The notes beneath the pieces were generated by a model. The model had not been told where the DNA came from. It did no database searches and saw nothing but the letters and a program-made list of their open reading frames with translations. A stretch of 64,000 nucleotides of DNA from positions 3,906,001-3,970,000 of the forward strand of contig CM036753.1 of the NCBI GenBank assembly GCA_020796225.1. The letters run 5' to 3'. Source of the stretch: Arion vulgaris (taxonomy: Eukaryota > Mollusca > Gastropoda > Stylommatophora > Arionidae). This document shows positions 45,299 to 55,734 of the stretch, piece by piece; position 1 is the first letter of the stretch; each line of letters begins with the position of its first letter. Made by a program: the position numbers and the translations under genes.

Positions 45299-45690
45299 TT
45301 AGTCTTTCCTCTCGGGCCTGTGGGCGGCGCATAGGGCAGAGGTCCTAGTTCTCCATGTCTCGCGGTTCGTTGCTATCTGTTTTAGGTCTTTAATGTTTAC
45401 TAGGCCCATCGTTGAGCCTTCTCTGGTGATGGTTCTACGCAGAGTCTCTCTTGGTCTTCCTCGTTTTCTTTTTCCCTCTGGTGTCCATATGAGGGATTGG
45501 TAAGGGAGTTTTCTCTCATCCATTCTAAGTGTGTGGCCGATGTAGTTCCAGCGGCGCTTTCTTATAAAATTTGATACATTTTCTTGCTTGGTCTCTTGTC
45601 TTATTTGTGTATTGGGTCTGAAATCTGACCATTTGATACCACGGGTTGCACACATGTTAGTTGCATATTTGACTGTTAGTGTCATAGTAT
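45299..45690 (-). pseudogene. LINE-D C-terminal fragment, open 128 codons
   Basis: The minus frame (45685-45299) contains FIRKRRWNYIGHTLRMDERK, then TPEGKRKRGRPRETLRRT, LKQIATNRETWRTRTSALCA and stops shortly after. These are the standard C-terminal blocks of a LINE polyprotein (R-W-IGH-LRM, GKRKRGRP, W-R). No RT remains. The uninterrupted frame suggests a fairly young insertion. A shorter copy is at 61885-62140. Confidence 0.88.
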
Positions 45691-45694
45691 ATAG

Positions 45695-45815
45695 TTAGTT
45701 ACAAATTGTGTAAACTGATTTAGTAATGTAATATTATATAGTTACAAATTGTGTAAACTGATTTAGTAAATGTAATATTATATAGTTACAAATTGTGTAA
45801 ACTAGTTTAGTAATG
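45695..45815. repeat. About 48-bp repeat, 3 copies
   Basis: TATAGTTACAAATTGTGTAA, ACTGATTTAGTAAATGTAAT, ATTA; located just upstream of the LINE-D fragment on its strand. Confidence 0.9.
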
Positions 45816-46002
45816 TGTTTTCTTTGGTAGGAATTGTCAATAGCTGTATAACACGCAAGTGTTGGAACGAATATTATTATACTATAATTTATTTACTATA
45901 TTCTAAGCTACGTTCCGTATATTTTCTCTGTGTTTTTAAGTCGAGAGTAATCATTGTTAATACTAGCCTGTTGGTTTACTATTTATGCTGTTGTCGAATA
46001 CG

Positions 46003-46290
46003 TCATTCTCTCTCTCTCTCTCTCTCTCTGTTACTCCATTTCTCTTTCTCTCTTTCATTTCCTCCCTCTCTCTCTTCACCCCATTCTTTCTCTCTTTCTC
46101 TCGTTCCATTTCTTTCTCTCCCTCTCTTTCTCTCTATCCATTTCTCTCCCTCTCCTCTCTCTCTCTCTTTCCATTTATCTCCCCTCTTTCTCTTTCAATT
46201 TCTCTCTCTCTACCTCTCTTTCACTCTCTCTCTTTCCATTTCTTTCCCTCTATCTCTCTTTATCTCTCTCTCGCTCTCTTTCTCTCAACA
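46003..46290. repeat. Polypyrimidine (TC-rich) tract
   Basis: Nearly 290 bp of CTCTCT with TTTC and CATTTC interruptions on the plus strand. It leaves three Ser/Leu/Phe-rich frames open; not a gene. Confidence 0.97.
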
Positions 46291-46925
46291 TGTTTTCATA
46301 TATGTCTTACTTAAAAATCCCGTCACTATGGATACTAATGAAATTGTACATTACCGTCTGTACATCTAATAATTAGAGAAAGACATACATGCCTGCAGAA
46401 GAAGAGGTAGCAGCACAACAGTTAACATGTTGCTAATTCAGTAAACAAATCGGCAACAAAATGTAGCTAGAGAGTGTCCCGACTATAAATGTTACTTAAT
46501 TCCCAGTAAACCTTGTGGAGATTGAGAACATGCTATTTATGAGGAACATGATCTTTCCTACAGCTGTGTGTAGACAGATAATTACATGGCTGATGGTATG
46601 GCTTTACATGGCATTACGGTTACACTTTGTGATCACGTTTTGCTAATCTAAAATGTCTATGTTCACATACGCCAATGCCAATTGCAGACCATGCGAGTTG
46701 ATCTTCAGAAACATTTAATTGTTGCGACCGCAAAGTTTCTCATATCATCTAATTGTAACATGTCATACAAGAGAAAGGTCAACACTACTAAAAATAGACA
46801 TAGCTTTTCCTTTAGCTAGGATCTGGTAAGCTCACATCTGTCTAGTTTGAATGAAGATTGGCATTCAGAGTATCTTCATTTATATTCTTCAATCCTGTGT
46901 TGCCTCCCAGAGTCAGGATAAGAAG
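46291..46925. other. No recognisable feature
   Basis: Spacer before the LINE-A-like copy. Confidence 0.4.
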
Positions 46926-46929
46926 AGGT

Positions 46930-48520
46930 TTCTAGAACGATGTCTTCTGTACGCTTCATAAATAGTGTCTTCCTCTGTTATCTATGAGGTCCACTTTTTG
47001 CATGGTCAGTCTTTTTATTTCCATCTATTGTACGAGCCACATTGCTCTTTAGGTGCAATGTCTGTTGTAATCTGCTTACGTGGCCGAACCATTTAATTTG
47101 TTGTTTCTTGATGAAGTCTAGTACTGATGTTGTACCCACTTTTTTCCTGATATCTTAATTTCTCAATCAGTCTCTTCTGTTAACCCAGCATTCTGCGTAA
47201 ACACTTCATCTCTGTCGTGACTGGTTTTCTTCTATCGTTTGTTGTCAGCGTCCAGGTTTGGCACTGGTAACATAATGTGGGGAGAAGATTGTGTTGAACA
47301 TTGCTCGTTTTGTGTTCATGGTGACGTGTTTGCATCTTAAAATTGGCGCCGTTTGCCCTATCATTTGATTTGATTGTTGTATCTGTGTTGAATTTCATTA
47401 GTTATTCTTCCGTTTGCTGAAAAATGCTCCCCAGGTATGTGAAGTCGTTTACTTGATTTAGTGGGCGATTGTCGATGGAGATACTGGTAGTGCTTTCCTC
47501 TCTGGCGAATGTCATTACTTCTGTTTTGTCGATGTTTACTCTCATGTCGTATTCGTTACATGCTAACTGGAGTCTGTTAATGTGTTGTTGTAGCTGTTCT
47601 CATGTTGTATTCGTTACATGCTAAATATAGTCTGTTAATGTGTTGTCGATGTTTACTCTCATGTCGTATTCGTTACATGCTAACTGGAGTCTGTTAATGT
47701 GTTGTTGTAGCTGTTCTCATGTTGTATTCGTTACATGCTAACTGGAGTCTGTTAATGTGTTGTTGTAGCTGTTCTTTTGTTGTTGATATGAATGCCTGAT
47801 CGTCTACATAAATAAATTCATTTAAGAGCTCTCCGAGGTTGTTTCCTTCGCTGTTGTTAGCTATTTTACAGATGTGGTCAATATACGTGATGAATAGCAG
47901 CGGGATAGTACGCAACCTTGTCTTACTCCTGACCCTACGTGAAACTTTTCTGATATTCCTGAATTTGTTCTAATCGTACATTGCTGTCAGTATAAATGCT
48001 TTTGCAAAGGTTGATTAGGTCGTCATTAACCCCATAGGTTGTTAGTATTTTCCATAACTTGTGTCTATCCACGCGGTCGAACGCTTTTCCTGATCTACAA
48101 ATGCAACGTGTAGGTGTTTGTCGGACTCGACAGTCCTTTCTACTAACTGCCTGAGGGCGAATATTGCGTCTGTACAGCTTTTGTTCTTCTTGAATCCCAT
48201 TTGGGAGTCATTAAGCTGTAGCTCGATGATGTGGCGGAGCCTTTTTCAAGTATTTTGCAGAATATTTTCCCAGTGTGGCTCAGTAGCGCTATGCCTCTAT
48301 ACTTTGTACATTCCCTCTTGCTACCTTTCTTCTTCCAGATGGGAACAATTGTAGCATTCCTCCAATCTTCTGGTGTTTCTTGTGTGATCCAGACTTGAGT
48401 ATAAAGATGGTATCTTTAAATCTAGCACTCATCTCTACTACCAAATACCCTTTAATGCTGGAATGCCATCGCGGAAGAACATGAAACAAAAAGCTGCCTT
48501 CATTACGCAACATGTCAAAG
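46930..48520 (-). pseudogene. LINE-A-like reverse transcriptase, longest LINE copy
   Basis: Minus-strand conceptual translation from about 48390 gives TPEDWRNATIVPIWKKKGSK, YRGIALLSHTGKIFCKIL (RT block 1-2), NDSQMGFKKNKSCTDAIFAL, HVAFVDQEK with FDRVDRHKLW (block containing the first catalytic Asp), SGVRQGCVLS near 47915, then YVDDQAF (catalytic DD), INRLQLACNEYNM, DFTYLGSIF, CYQCQTWTL, KWFGHVSRL near 47090. Several frameshifts and a local duplication at 47540-47780 inactivate it. The upstream endonuclease is absent. Confidence 0.88.
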
Positions 48521-48628
48521 AGACCATGAAAAAACCATTATGTTTATTGGAACAGAATTCCAGATAAAATTCTGATAACATTTTTATTTGGGGGGTAACT
48601 ATACTTGTGGAATGCAAGGGTTGTAAAA
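48521..48628. other. Left flank of the Mutator-like element
   Basis: Ends with GTTGTAAAA at 48620-48628, identical to 51599-51607. Confidence 0.5.
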
Positions 48629-51598
48629 CATAGCGAGACTGTCAGTTAAGGTATCAGTATCAGCAGAGAATGGGTGCCATTAGTAAATAAATCATAAAAA
48701 ATTGAATTTTAAAGATTTAGATCCCATATTTTCACACATACTAAACAAATGATCAAGCTATCTAAAACAGTGATTGGCTATGGTGTTCAGTATAGACAGG
48801 TAGGTAAGTGAGACTTTTGACAAGAAAAATTATTTGAGTCATGTGCAAAATATAGGTGTCACTTATTACACAATTTGAATGAAATGGTACAGTCAAATTC
48901 ATTCAAACTTAAACAGCATATACACAGATTGTGTGATTTTGGCAAGTACTAGGATAAATAGTATACACTGAATAGATTTTATTTTGTCGCCACCTGAAAA
49001 TTGTCTTTTTTGGGTTAAAAATTGTCATCTTTGAAAAATCATAAAAAAGATTACAATCAAGATATTGGAATTATCCTAGTATGCGCTATAGGCAGTCCTA
49101 ATGGTAACATGCATGCAAAATTACATGCTGATTGGTTAATATTTGACAAAGTTATGATGTAATAACTATCATGAACTGTTAATTTTCGAACAAAATCGTA
49201 AACTAATTTATGTTTAAATTTTTCTACTTGCTTACCTCAATGACTCCCCGTCAAATATGGGAAACCTTCAGACTGAGTTAACGCCTCCTCTAATCCAAGT
49301 CTCTTCCTCCTTCTTGCACTTCTGGCTTCCAGGGACGCTTCTGTTGCTTGTTTATGCGCGTATTGCAGCCGCTTCCCGTCAGTGGCGGTGAAATACTCTG
49401 ATGTGAAATGTCCACATAATAGTTGCATTGCTGCAAGAGGGGCTTCTAGGGATTTTGCTCCATCATTGAAAATGAGAGTTGCGATGCCAACTGCAATCTT
49501 AACAGTCACTAATCCGTGGTACTTGTGTTTTGGACAATATCGCCATATTGTGCTGTTTATTGATTCATTAGCATTCTGGGTGTAGCCATCTAGACATTTT
49601 TCAGTAAGTCAGGGTGTGATAAATCTCTGAAAACCGGCTTGATAACATCCATAATGGCCGCAGGCAGGTTGTTTTTATGCTTATAATTCTGTTCTTTATT
49701 GGCGGTAACAGCTTCTTTATATGGACACCAACCAATTTTGCAGAGATTGTGGATAGGCTTCTGATCCGTGGAGAGCTTATGAAAATATATCGCCCAAACA
49801 GCCTCTCGCATTCCTTTCAGGTCATTCTTATTACCCCTAATAGCATTTCCATAATATTTCTGAATGGAGTCAATCTGTGTGTCAGTAAGCCTTCCCTTTC
49901 CTCCTATAGTTTTCCCATCTGACAATTTCTTTTCTCTCCCCCAAGACGTCTTGATCTTGCGCAGACGAGTGCCCATTCTTTTTTTGTACATGCCCTACAC
50001 ATTCTATTTTCTCAACAGGAGTATCACCGTATGGGTTCGAATCAGAAACTGTTTTAAAACTGCTTGTATCCCCATCACCAATGAAACGCGTGTATCTCAG
50101 TTGATATCTTTCAACTGATCTAGAAAATAATTCTTTAGCAGTTGTTGCCTCCATACTACCAGATGAACCGCTATGTATAGACGTACACTTTGGTTGATGA
50201 TTTTGCTTCCACAACTTATAAGGATCAGAATTGTTGTCTTGAGTGTTCCAGTAGTCACATGATTTGCACACTTTTGAGAGTGTTCCAGTGTCAAGAACCT
50301 TTCCTGTAACACAGCCAATGAGTGTAGTTACACCTATTGTTGATGAATGCCCACGGGTCATCCAGGTACCATCTACAGACACATCAATATCACGGCATTC
50401 AACTAATTCTGTCTCCTCTGCTAATTTAAATCCTGTTTCTGCAGCTCTTTTCATACTAGCTGCCTGGGAGGAACTAACTGCACTTTCTAACTTTTCATTT
50501 ATTAGTTTGTATGTGGTCTTCTGGACAGGTGGCGGAAGATTCATTATTCCACAAAATGTCTGCAGGTCTGTACGGCCACCTCCGGCACAGCGCATAGCAA
50601 AAACAGCTCGTCTATTGACTGAGTGTATTTGTAAACTGTTACTATTGTTTACACTTATTTGTGGGTTGGACGGGAAAGAGGTTTGTTTTATACACTTCTT
50701 GTTACTACATACAAATTCAAATTTACTACCTAGTCCTCGTCTTTCAGTCTCAGTTAGTCTGACCTGACTGTGACAAAATGAACAAACTAGCTGTGATGAA
50801 ATCTGATGACAGAGAATATCCAAATCAATTATCCTGTAACCTGTATATGACTTATTCAAATGACTGGAAACTTCCTCACGTGTAGATTCTTCTAAATCTG
50901 TATCTGAATCATCATCAATGTCATAGAGGTTTTTAATTTTCATCACTGACCGACTGTGAGTGGGCGTGGCACTAGGAATATCAACATAAGAGGAGTCACT
51001 AATTTCACTGCTGATTGAAACATTAGTAGGATTACTAATGATACTATTACTATAACTATTAATATTAACATCATGTCTGTCCTCAATTTGATCTAAATTT
51101 AAGTCACTTCTGCTTCGTTTCTCGTTCATATACCTATTCCCACAAAACGTACGCTTCTTGGATCGGTTAAAATGCTTTTTATCGCCTGACATAATTCAAA
51201 ATATCACTTATCAAACAAAATACAGTGTTCGAAAACCACAAATTGACCGCACGCTTTGAACAATGGCCATCTTGTATTCTTTTACGGGATCATTCATTGT
51301 AATAAAACTTAAAGGGAGGTTCTCATTATACCTAAACGATATGTATATCGGTAAACTCACTTTAGTCAGAAATAAAACTGTTTTCCTTTCCCATACGAAG
51401 AAGACATCATGATTTTCTATTCATCATAATTCAAAAACTATTTAACCAATTTTAAAAATTTTAAAAGAAGTGTATGCACAACTGGTTAACCTTTAATTAG
51501 ATACCAAGTATGTAGTGAAATTTTTAAATCGCATTTTTGCGGTATTCTCTGCTGATACTTATACCTTAATTAACACAGCGTTTTCCAATAAATCATGT
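48629..51598 (-). mobile_element. Mutator-like DNA transposon (MULE), nearly intact
   Basis: A 28-bp segment at 48644-48671 and the reverse complement of 51544-51571 agree at 26 of 28 positions (core TAAGGTAT then AGTATCAGCAGAGAAT), giving terminal inverted repeats around one transposase gene. The 9-bp GTTGTAAAA directly outside (48620-48628 and 51599-51607) fits the 8-10 bp target duplication known for Mutator-type elements. Alternatively the repeats may extend outward through TTG-AAAAC on both sides, making the match part of the terminus. Inside the left end, 48680-49230 holds no coding. Confidence 0.82.
49237..51192 (-). pseudogene. MULE transposase with two compensating one-base indels
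   Basis: Nominal length 651 codons from ATG at 51192 to TGA at 49237. Order: charged Ser/Asn-rich N-terminus (1-115); a C2C2 zinc-finger-like pair (C137, C140, C162, C167); the RRAVFAMRCAGGGRTDLQTF block typical of Mutator-like transposase domains (194-213); DDE core with D274 in VDGTW, D373/D375 in GDGDTSS, and the E of NANESINS at about 543; basic RSARRRKRLG near the C-terminus. Frame 1 (to about 49990) shifts at an A7 run after VQK; frame 2 (49991-49590) shifts back at an A5 run before CLDGYTQ; frame 3 completes the protein. No other stop interrupts it. It would cut and reinsert the element using the terminal repeats. The breaks may be real or sequencing indels. Confidence 0.9.
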
Positions 51599-51607
51599 GT
51601 TGTAAAA

Positions 51608-51858
51608 TCTGGTATTCTTTTCCCCTTAGACTTTATTCTGACTTTAGTTGGAAATTATTTGAAATCATTAGTGAAAGTGTACAAACCAGACTGCAGACTT
51701 TTCAGTCACTTCTCACACATTTCTCTGTCGTTTCCTTCCTGCTCTGTGCAATAACTCCCTAGCTTAAGGTTAGTTTTATGTGACCAACGCGGCCTGATGT
51801 CCGATTTGATGAACACCACGCTGCTGATTTTAATGCCCCAATCTAAAATGTCTAAAGA
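51608..51858. other. No recognisable feature
   Basis: Short right flank of the MULE. Confidence 0.4.
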
Positions 51859-51859
51859 C

Positions 51860-52000
51860 AAAGAATTGGCTCCACTGCACCGGGTTTTTACGACAGTGCG
51901 TATGACCATATGGCTATATGATAATAAACCATATAGCTGGATCTCTCTCCGTAGAAATGGTACGTCACCTGCACAGAGCACGAAGCTATGACGAGACATC
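51860..52000 (-). mobile_element. SINE-A 3' fragment
   Basis: CCACTGCACCGGGTTTTTAC, GACCATATGGCTATA and CAGAGCACGAAGCTATG line up with CATTGCACCGGGTTTCCCCA, ATATGGCTCAG and CAAAGCACGAACTACGT in the copy at 27505-27600. The tRNA-like head is missing. Confidence 0.6.
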
Positions 52001-52106
52001 TTCGACATCTGCTGAACTATGCAATAAATACATAGTAAATATAATTATTCCCGTAGAACATCTTCGACATCTGCTGAACTATGCAATAAATACAGAGTAA
52101 ATATAC
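51996..52106. repeat. About 61-bp duplication
   Basis: CATCTTCGACATCTGCTGAA, CTATGCAATAAATACA, AGTAAATATA twice. Confidence 0.9.
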
Positions 52107-52112
52107 TGACTT

Positions 52113-52465
52113 ATTTAGTCCTCTCCGCTCCTCGCGGAGCATAGGGACTCAACAGCTGTTCGCCACGTTTCCCAGTCTCTGGGTGTTTTCTCAATGGTCT
52201 CCAAAGATAGTCGAGCACCCTTCAGTTTCTCAAAAAGACTATATCTCCAGGTCAGTTTAAGACTCCCTCTTTTCGTTTTTCGTGCGGGTTCTACTCAAGT
52301 GCTTGTCTAGTGTTACTCGACTATGTCTTCCGTATGCCCAATCCATCTCCATTTTATCCTCTTAACATGAGTCATCATAGGTTCCTGTCATGTTCTTATC
52401 CACTAAGTCTGCGTTTGCAACTCTGTCAAACCACCTCAGTCTGAGAATCTGCCGAAGACATCCTT
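52113..52465 (-). pseudogene. LINE C-terminal fragment
   Basis: Minus-strand translation reads near 52300-52113: EKRESSKLTWRYSLFEKLKG, ARLSLETIEKTPRDWETWR, then SLCSARSGED and stop. This is the LTWR, DR-W, LC order at LINE C-termini. The further upstream part (52310-52450) is also LINE-like (GHTEDIVE) but frame-shifted. Confidence 0.7.
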
Positions 52466-52516
52466 TATCAAAGGTTTGAATCTTTTTTTATTTTTAACTT
52501 GGTGATAGAGTAAATA

Positions 52517-52779
52517 TACAGGGTGTTCAACTTAAAAGCAGCCTAGGAATGGAGCTAATCTGGCATATATGTATGGAAATGAGAAGGTTCAGTTTTGACG
52601 TAGTATAGGTCAAGGTTGTGTGATGGTGTGTAATTGTAGTGCGGGAAGGGGCGATGAACAAATGTGACGTAGGACGAGCTAGTCAGAACCGGTTTAAATA
52701 GTAAATAAAGACAACGCGATAGGTTATCTGGTAACTTTCGATTTGTCAATGGGGCTGCAATTATCTTGAACACCCTGTA
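52517..52779. mobile_element. TA-flanked MITE
   Basis: Ends TACAGGGTGTTCAA (52517-52530) and TTGAACACCCTGTA (52766-52779) are perfect 14-bp inverted repeats including the TA duplication expected of the Tc1/mariner superfamily. The 260-bp inside has no coding. A second copy of the host sequence at 52806-52857 lacks the insert and shows the empty site. Confidence 0.88.
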
Positions 52780-53094
52780 GTACTTGGTACTTCGCATTTT
52801 TAGTTTAACTTGGTGATAGAGTAAATAAAGTACTTGGTACTTCGCATTTTTAGTTTACTTGTTACATTTGAGATGTTAGTAGTTTGTTTATTGACTTTAC
52901 CTTTGGCCCTTACTATTCTCTTCCTATTCTTTTTTCACAACTGCCATTATCTCGAATTATCTTTGCTAGTTATAATATGTTATATACTTGTTTCAGTAGC
53001 TCACCGTGTCATTTGATAGCTATCTTTTGCTTCTACCCTTCTTTCTGGAAAACTTTTATATTATTAGTTTTCTGGATGTTAATGTTTAATTAAT
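52780..53094. other. No gene; second copy of the MITE host sequence
   Basis: GTACTTGGTACTTCGCATTT occurs at 52780 and 52830. Short hydrophobic frames at 52834-53093 look fortuitous. Confidence 0.45.
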
Positions 53095-53258
53095 AGTTTT
53101 CTCTTGTTGTTTGACTAGTTTGTATAGTTTTTGCTCTTTTCTCTTGTTGTTTGACTAGTTTGTATAGTTGTTGCTCTTTTCTCTTGTTGTTTGACTAGTT
53201 TGTATAGTTTTTGCTCTTTTCTCTTGTTGTTTGACTAGTTTGCATAGTTTTTGGTCAT
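53095..53258. repeat. 40-bp minisatellite, 4 copies
   Basis: TTTTCTCTTGTTGTTTGACT, AGTTTGTATAGTTTTTGCTC; three substitutions in total. Confidence 0.95.
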
Positions 53259-53259
53259 T

Positions 53260-53590
53260 CTCTGCTACCAACACTGACTCACCTGAATATATTGAGATTT
53301 TTATTATTTAGCAAATACGAGTGTTTAAACATATTCTCAGTGCAGGTGTTAAATAGATTTGGTGACATGACCTACCTCACTCCTCTTGTTATGTCTATGT
53401 ATTTAGCGTAATTATGTTCAGTTGTTATTGTTACTGTTTATTCCTAGTTCATCAGTTATCAGTTATATGAGGACTATCATTTTTTTTTTAAATTGTCTTA
53501 AATGGAGTAAACACGAGACAAAATCTCAGAGAAGGTTTGGTCCCAGACTTGTGATATAGTGGATTTACCCTGATATCCAAGAACCAGACT
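53260..53590. other. No recognisable feature
   Basis: AT-rich; TATCAGTTATATGAGGACTA (53457-53476) is a possible detached start of family E. Confidence 0.4.
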
Positions 53591-53594
53591 CCCA

Positions 53595-53700
53595 GCCTTG
53601 GGCAAATAGCCCCACTGCCTTGTCGGATCATCGGGAGATGTAAAAGCTATGAGAATAAACCCAAACACAACATCCGGAGTGAAGCTCCTACTGGCAGCTT
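53595..53700. repeat. Dispersed family G copy
   Basis: CCCCACTGCCTTGTCGGATC, TAAAAGCTATGAGAATAAAC, CC and CATCCGGAGTG in the order seen at 20859-20940. Confidence 0.5.
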
Positions 53701-53935
53701 CTGCAACCAAACTGATACCAGACCACGATGCTCGCACACCTCTGAATTCTATCAGCAAAATCGAAAGGGTGTAGTTGACGCTTAGGTAACTCAGCTACTC
53801 CATAAACATTGCCATGGCATGCGTCACGAGAGGTCACTTCGTGGTCGACTTTGTTGAGAAAACCCAAGACGGAGAACACAGTTACAGTTTATAAGTCCAG
53901 CTCAGTTGCTGTAGAGTATCGTCATATCACTACGG

Positions 53936-54150
53936 ACTATCCATAGGTGCTCCGATCTCCGCATCAAGAAATCCAGCAGCGTCCAGCTGCTTAACACTCC
54001 AGCTGGGTGTTGATTAATCAATCTTTTGTGCATTTTTGGTGTGTCGTTCTTTTCGGGCTGAACCAATATCGACAACCCTCTCTCTCAATTTGGTCAGTGA
54101 CTGAGGTTCACAATCCTGAAACTCATCCGTTCGGAAAGATTCTCAAAACG
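53936..54150 (+). repeat. Dispersed family E copy
   Basis: GCTCCGATCTCCGCATCAAG, GGTGTGTCGTTCTTTTCGGG, CCAATATCGACAACC and CCTGAAACTCATCCGTTCGG match 41980-42170 in order. Confidence 0.7.
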
Positions 54151-54790
54151 TTAGGAATGCCATTTCTGTTCATTGCATTCGTATCTCTCTGATTTCGAAG
54201 CCATGCTAACCAATCTATCAGTATGTTTCTTACCCTTGACTCCTGCGTGCCCGTGTACGAATATTAAGGTGATTTTTCTTATCCATGTCTGTACCAATAG
54301 CTCTACGTAGTTTCATCTTACCATCCTTGTTTCTTAGTACATATTTCTGATACTTTTTATCTCTTTTCCATCCAAGTTAATTGTTACCAGAAATGTGATT
54401 GCATGAATTTTCTAATCTATATGTAATTATTTCTGAAATCATAATTCATTCTCTTTGTCTACATTCTCTGTTGTTGAATAATCCTCTATAATATTCTCTA
54501 GGTTGTTTTCTTTTATTTAAGATTGAAAATAAAATTTGCTGCACAATATTGCATTCCAATTTGAAATCGCTTGAGATGATTTCTCATATCTTCGACGCCT
54601 GACAAGTGATTGGATCTCAATATGCTTGACAATATCTGCCTTGAGAACTTCATAAGCTTGGGCTAGTCCATCGATCCAAGTGACGTTTGCAATAAAATCT
54701 GTGAAAAGGCAGAGTGAATTTGTGTGCTGTCCAATAAGTTCATTTTGCTAATTGATTGTCAGCTCAAAATATTTAATTTATAAGCCGTTG
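54151..54790. other. No recognisable feature
   Basis: AT-rich spacer. Confidence 0.4.
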
Positions 54791-54794
54791 TATT

Positions 54795-54937
54795 TTTTTG
54801 TGTGTACATGGTTGACAATACACATTGAATTTTTGTGTGTAAATGGTTGACAATATACATTGAATATTTGTGTGTAAATGGTTGACAATATACATTGAAT
54901 ATTTGTGTGTAAATGGTTGACAATATACATTGAATCA
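54795..54937. repeat. 35-bp minisatellite, 4 copies
   Basis: TTTGTGTGTAAATGGTTGAC, AATATACATTGAATA; first copy slightly different. Confidence 0.95.
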
Positions 54938-54960
54938 TTCTATATGAGATTTATCTAGGT

Positions 54961-55508
54961 CAGTGTTGCCCAACCTTTTTATATAATGCTGTGCATCTGA
55001 CTGATGATGATTGTGTAGGCGCAGTGCTATGTGATCAATACAATAATAATAATAATAATAATAATAATAACGTTAGTATAATTACGATGCCGACGATTTC
55101 TCCAGTAAAAGAGCAAAGACTTTGGTTACGTGGCAGTAGAATTGTTGCTAAATAAAACAAGATTGCAAAAGCAGAATTATCGGCTTAATGGAACTGGAAC
55201 AAAATAAAATAAGATTGCAAAAGCGGAAATATCGTGTTAAATGGGACTACTACAAAAAAAAAAAGATTGGAAAAGCGGAAATATCGTGTTCAATGGAACT
55301 ACTACAAAATAAAATAAGATTGCAAAAGCGGAATTATCGGCTTAATGGAACTGGAACAAAATAAAATAAGATTGCAAAAGCGGAAATATCGTGTTCAATG
55401 GGACTACTACAAAAAAAAAAGATTGCAAAAGCGGAAATTTCCTGTTCATATCATGAATGAATGACACGGGCGCCATGGCGCTCGCGGGCGCCAAGTTGAA
55501 CAGCGCTG
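54961..55508. mobile_element. hAT-type MITE carrying an internal tandem repeat
   Basis: Left end CAGTGTTGCCCAACCTTTTT and right end CAAGTTGAACAGCGCTG are imperfect inverted repeats of hAT type, flanked by ATCTAGGT and ATCTAGAC (6 of 8). Inside are an AAT run (about 55040-55068) and four to five ragged copies (55150-55440) of AAAATAAGATTGCAAAAGCG, GAAATATCGTGTT, AATGGGACTACTAC. Confidence 0.75.
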
Positions 55509-55734
55509 ATCTAGACTAATTAGCAGACACGTTGAAATGTGATCGCATTTTCAATGTACACGGTTGGAACACAGAAAAAACGGATCCTGGACTTGATGAT
55601 CTGAATGACAAGTTCTTCTGAGCTTGGGGGAATGAGTAAAGGAAGCATTCATGCAACATTCAAACAGTTTGTCATATTAGACGCCATCATTGTACCTGCA
55701 TTTATAGCAGGCAAGCGAAAAATAAACAATCGTA

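Noticed and set aside
45815..46376. Ser/Leu/Phe-rich open frames up to 184 codons
   Set aside because: Three simultaneous frames across a polypyrimidine tract; compositional.
52834..53093. Hydrophobic small open frames as membrane proteins
   Set aside because: AT-rich, overlapping in two frames, without neighbours or domain signals.
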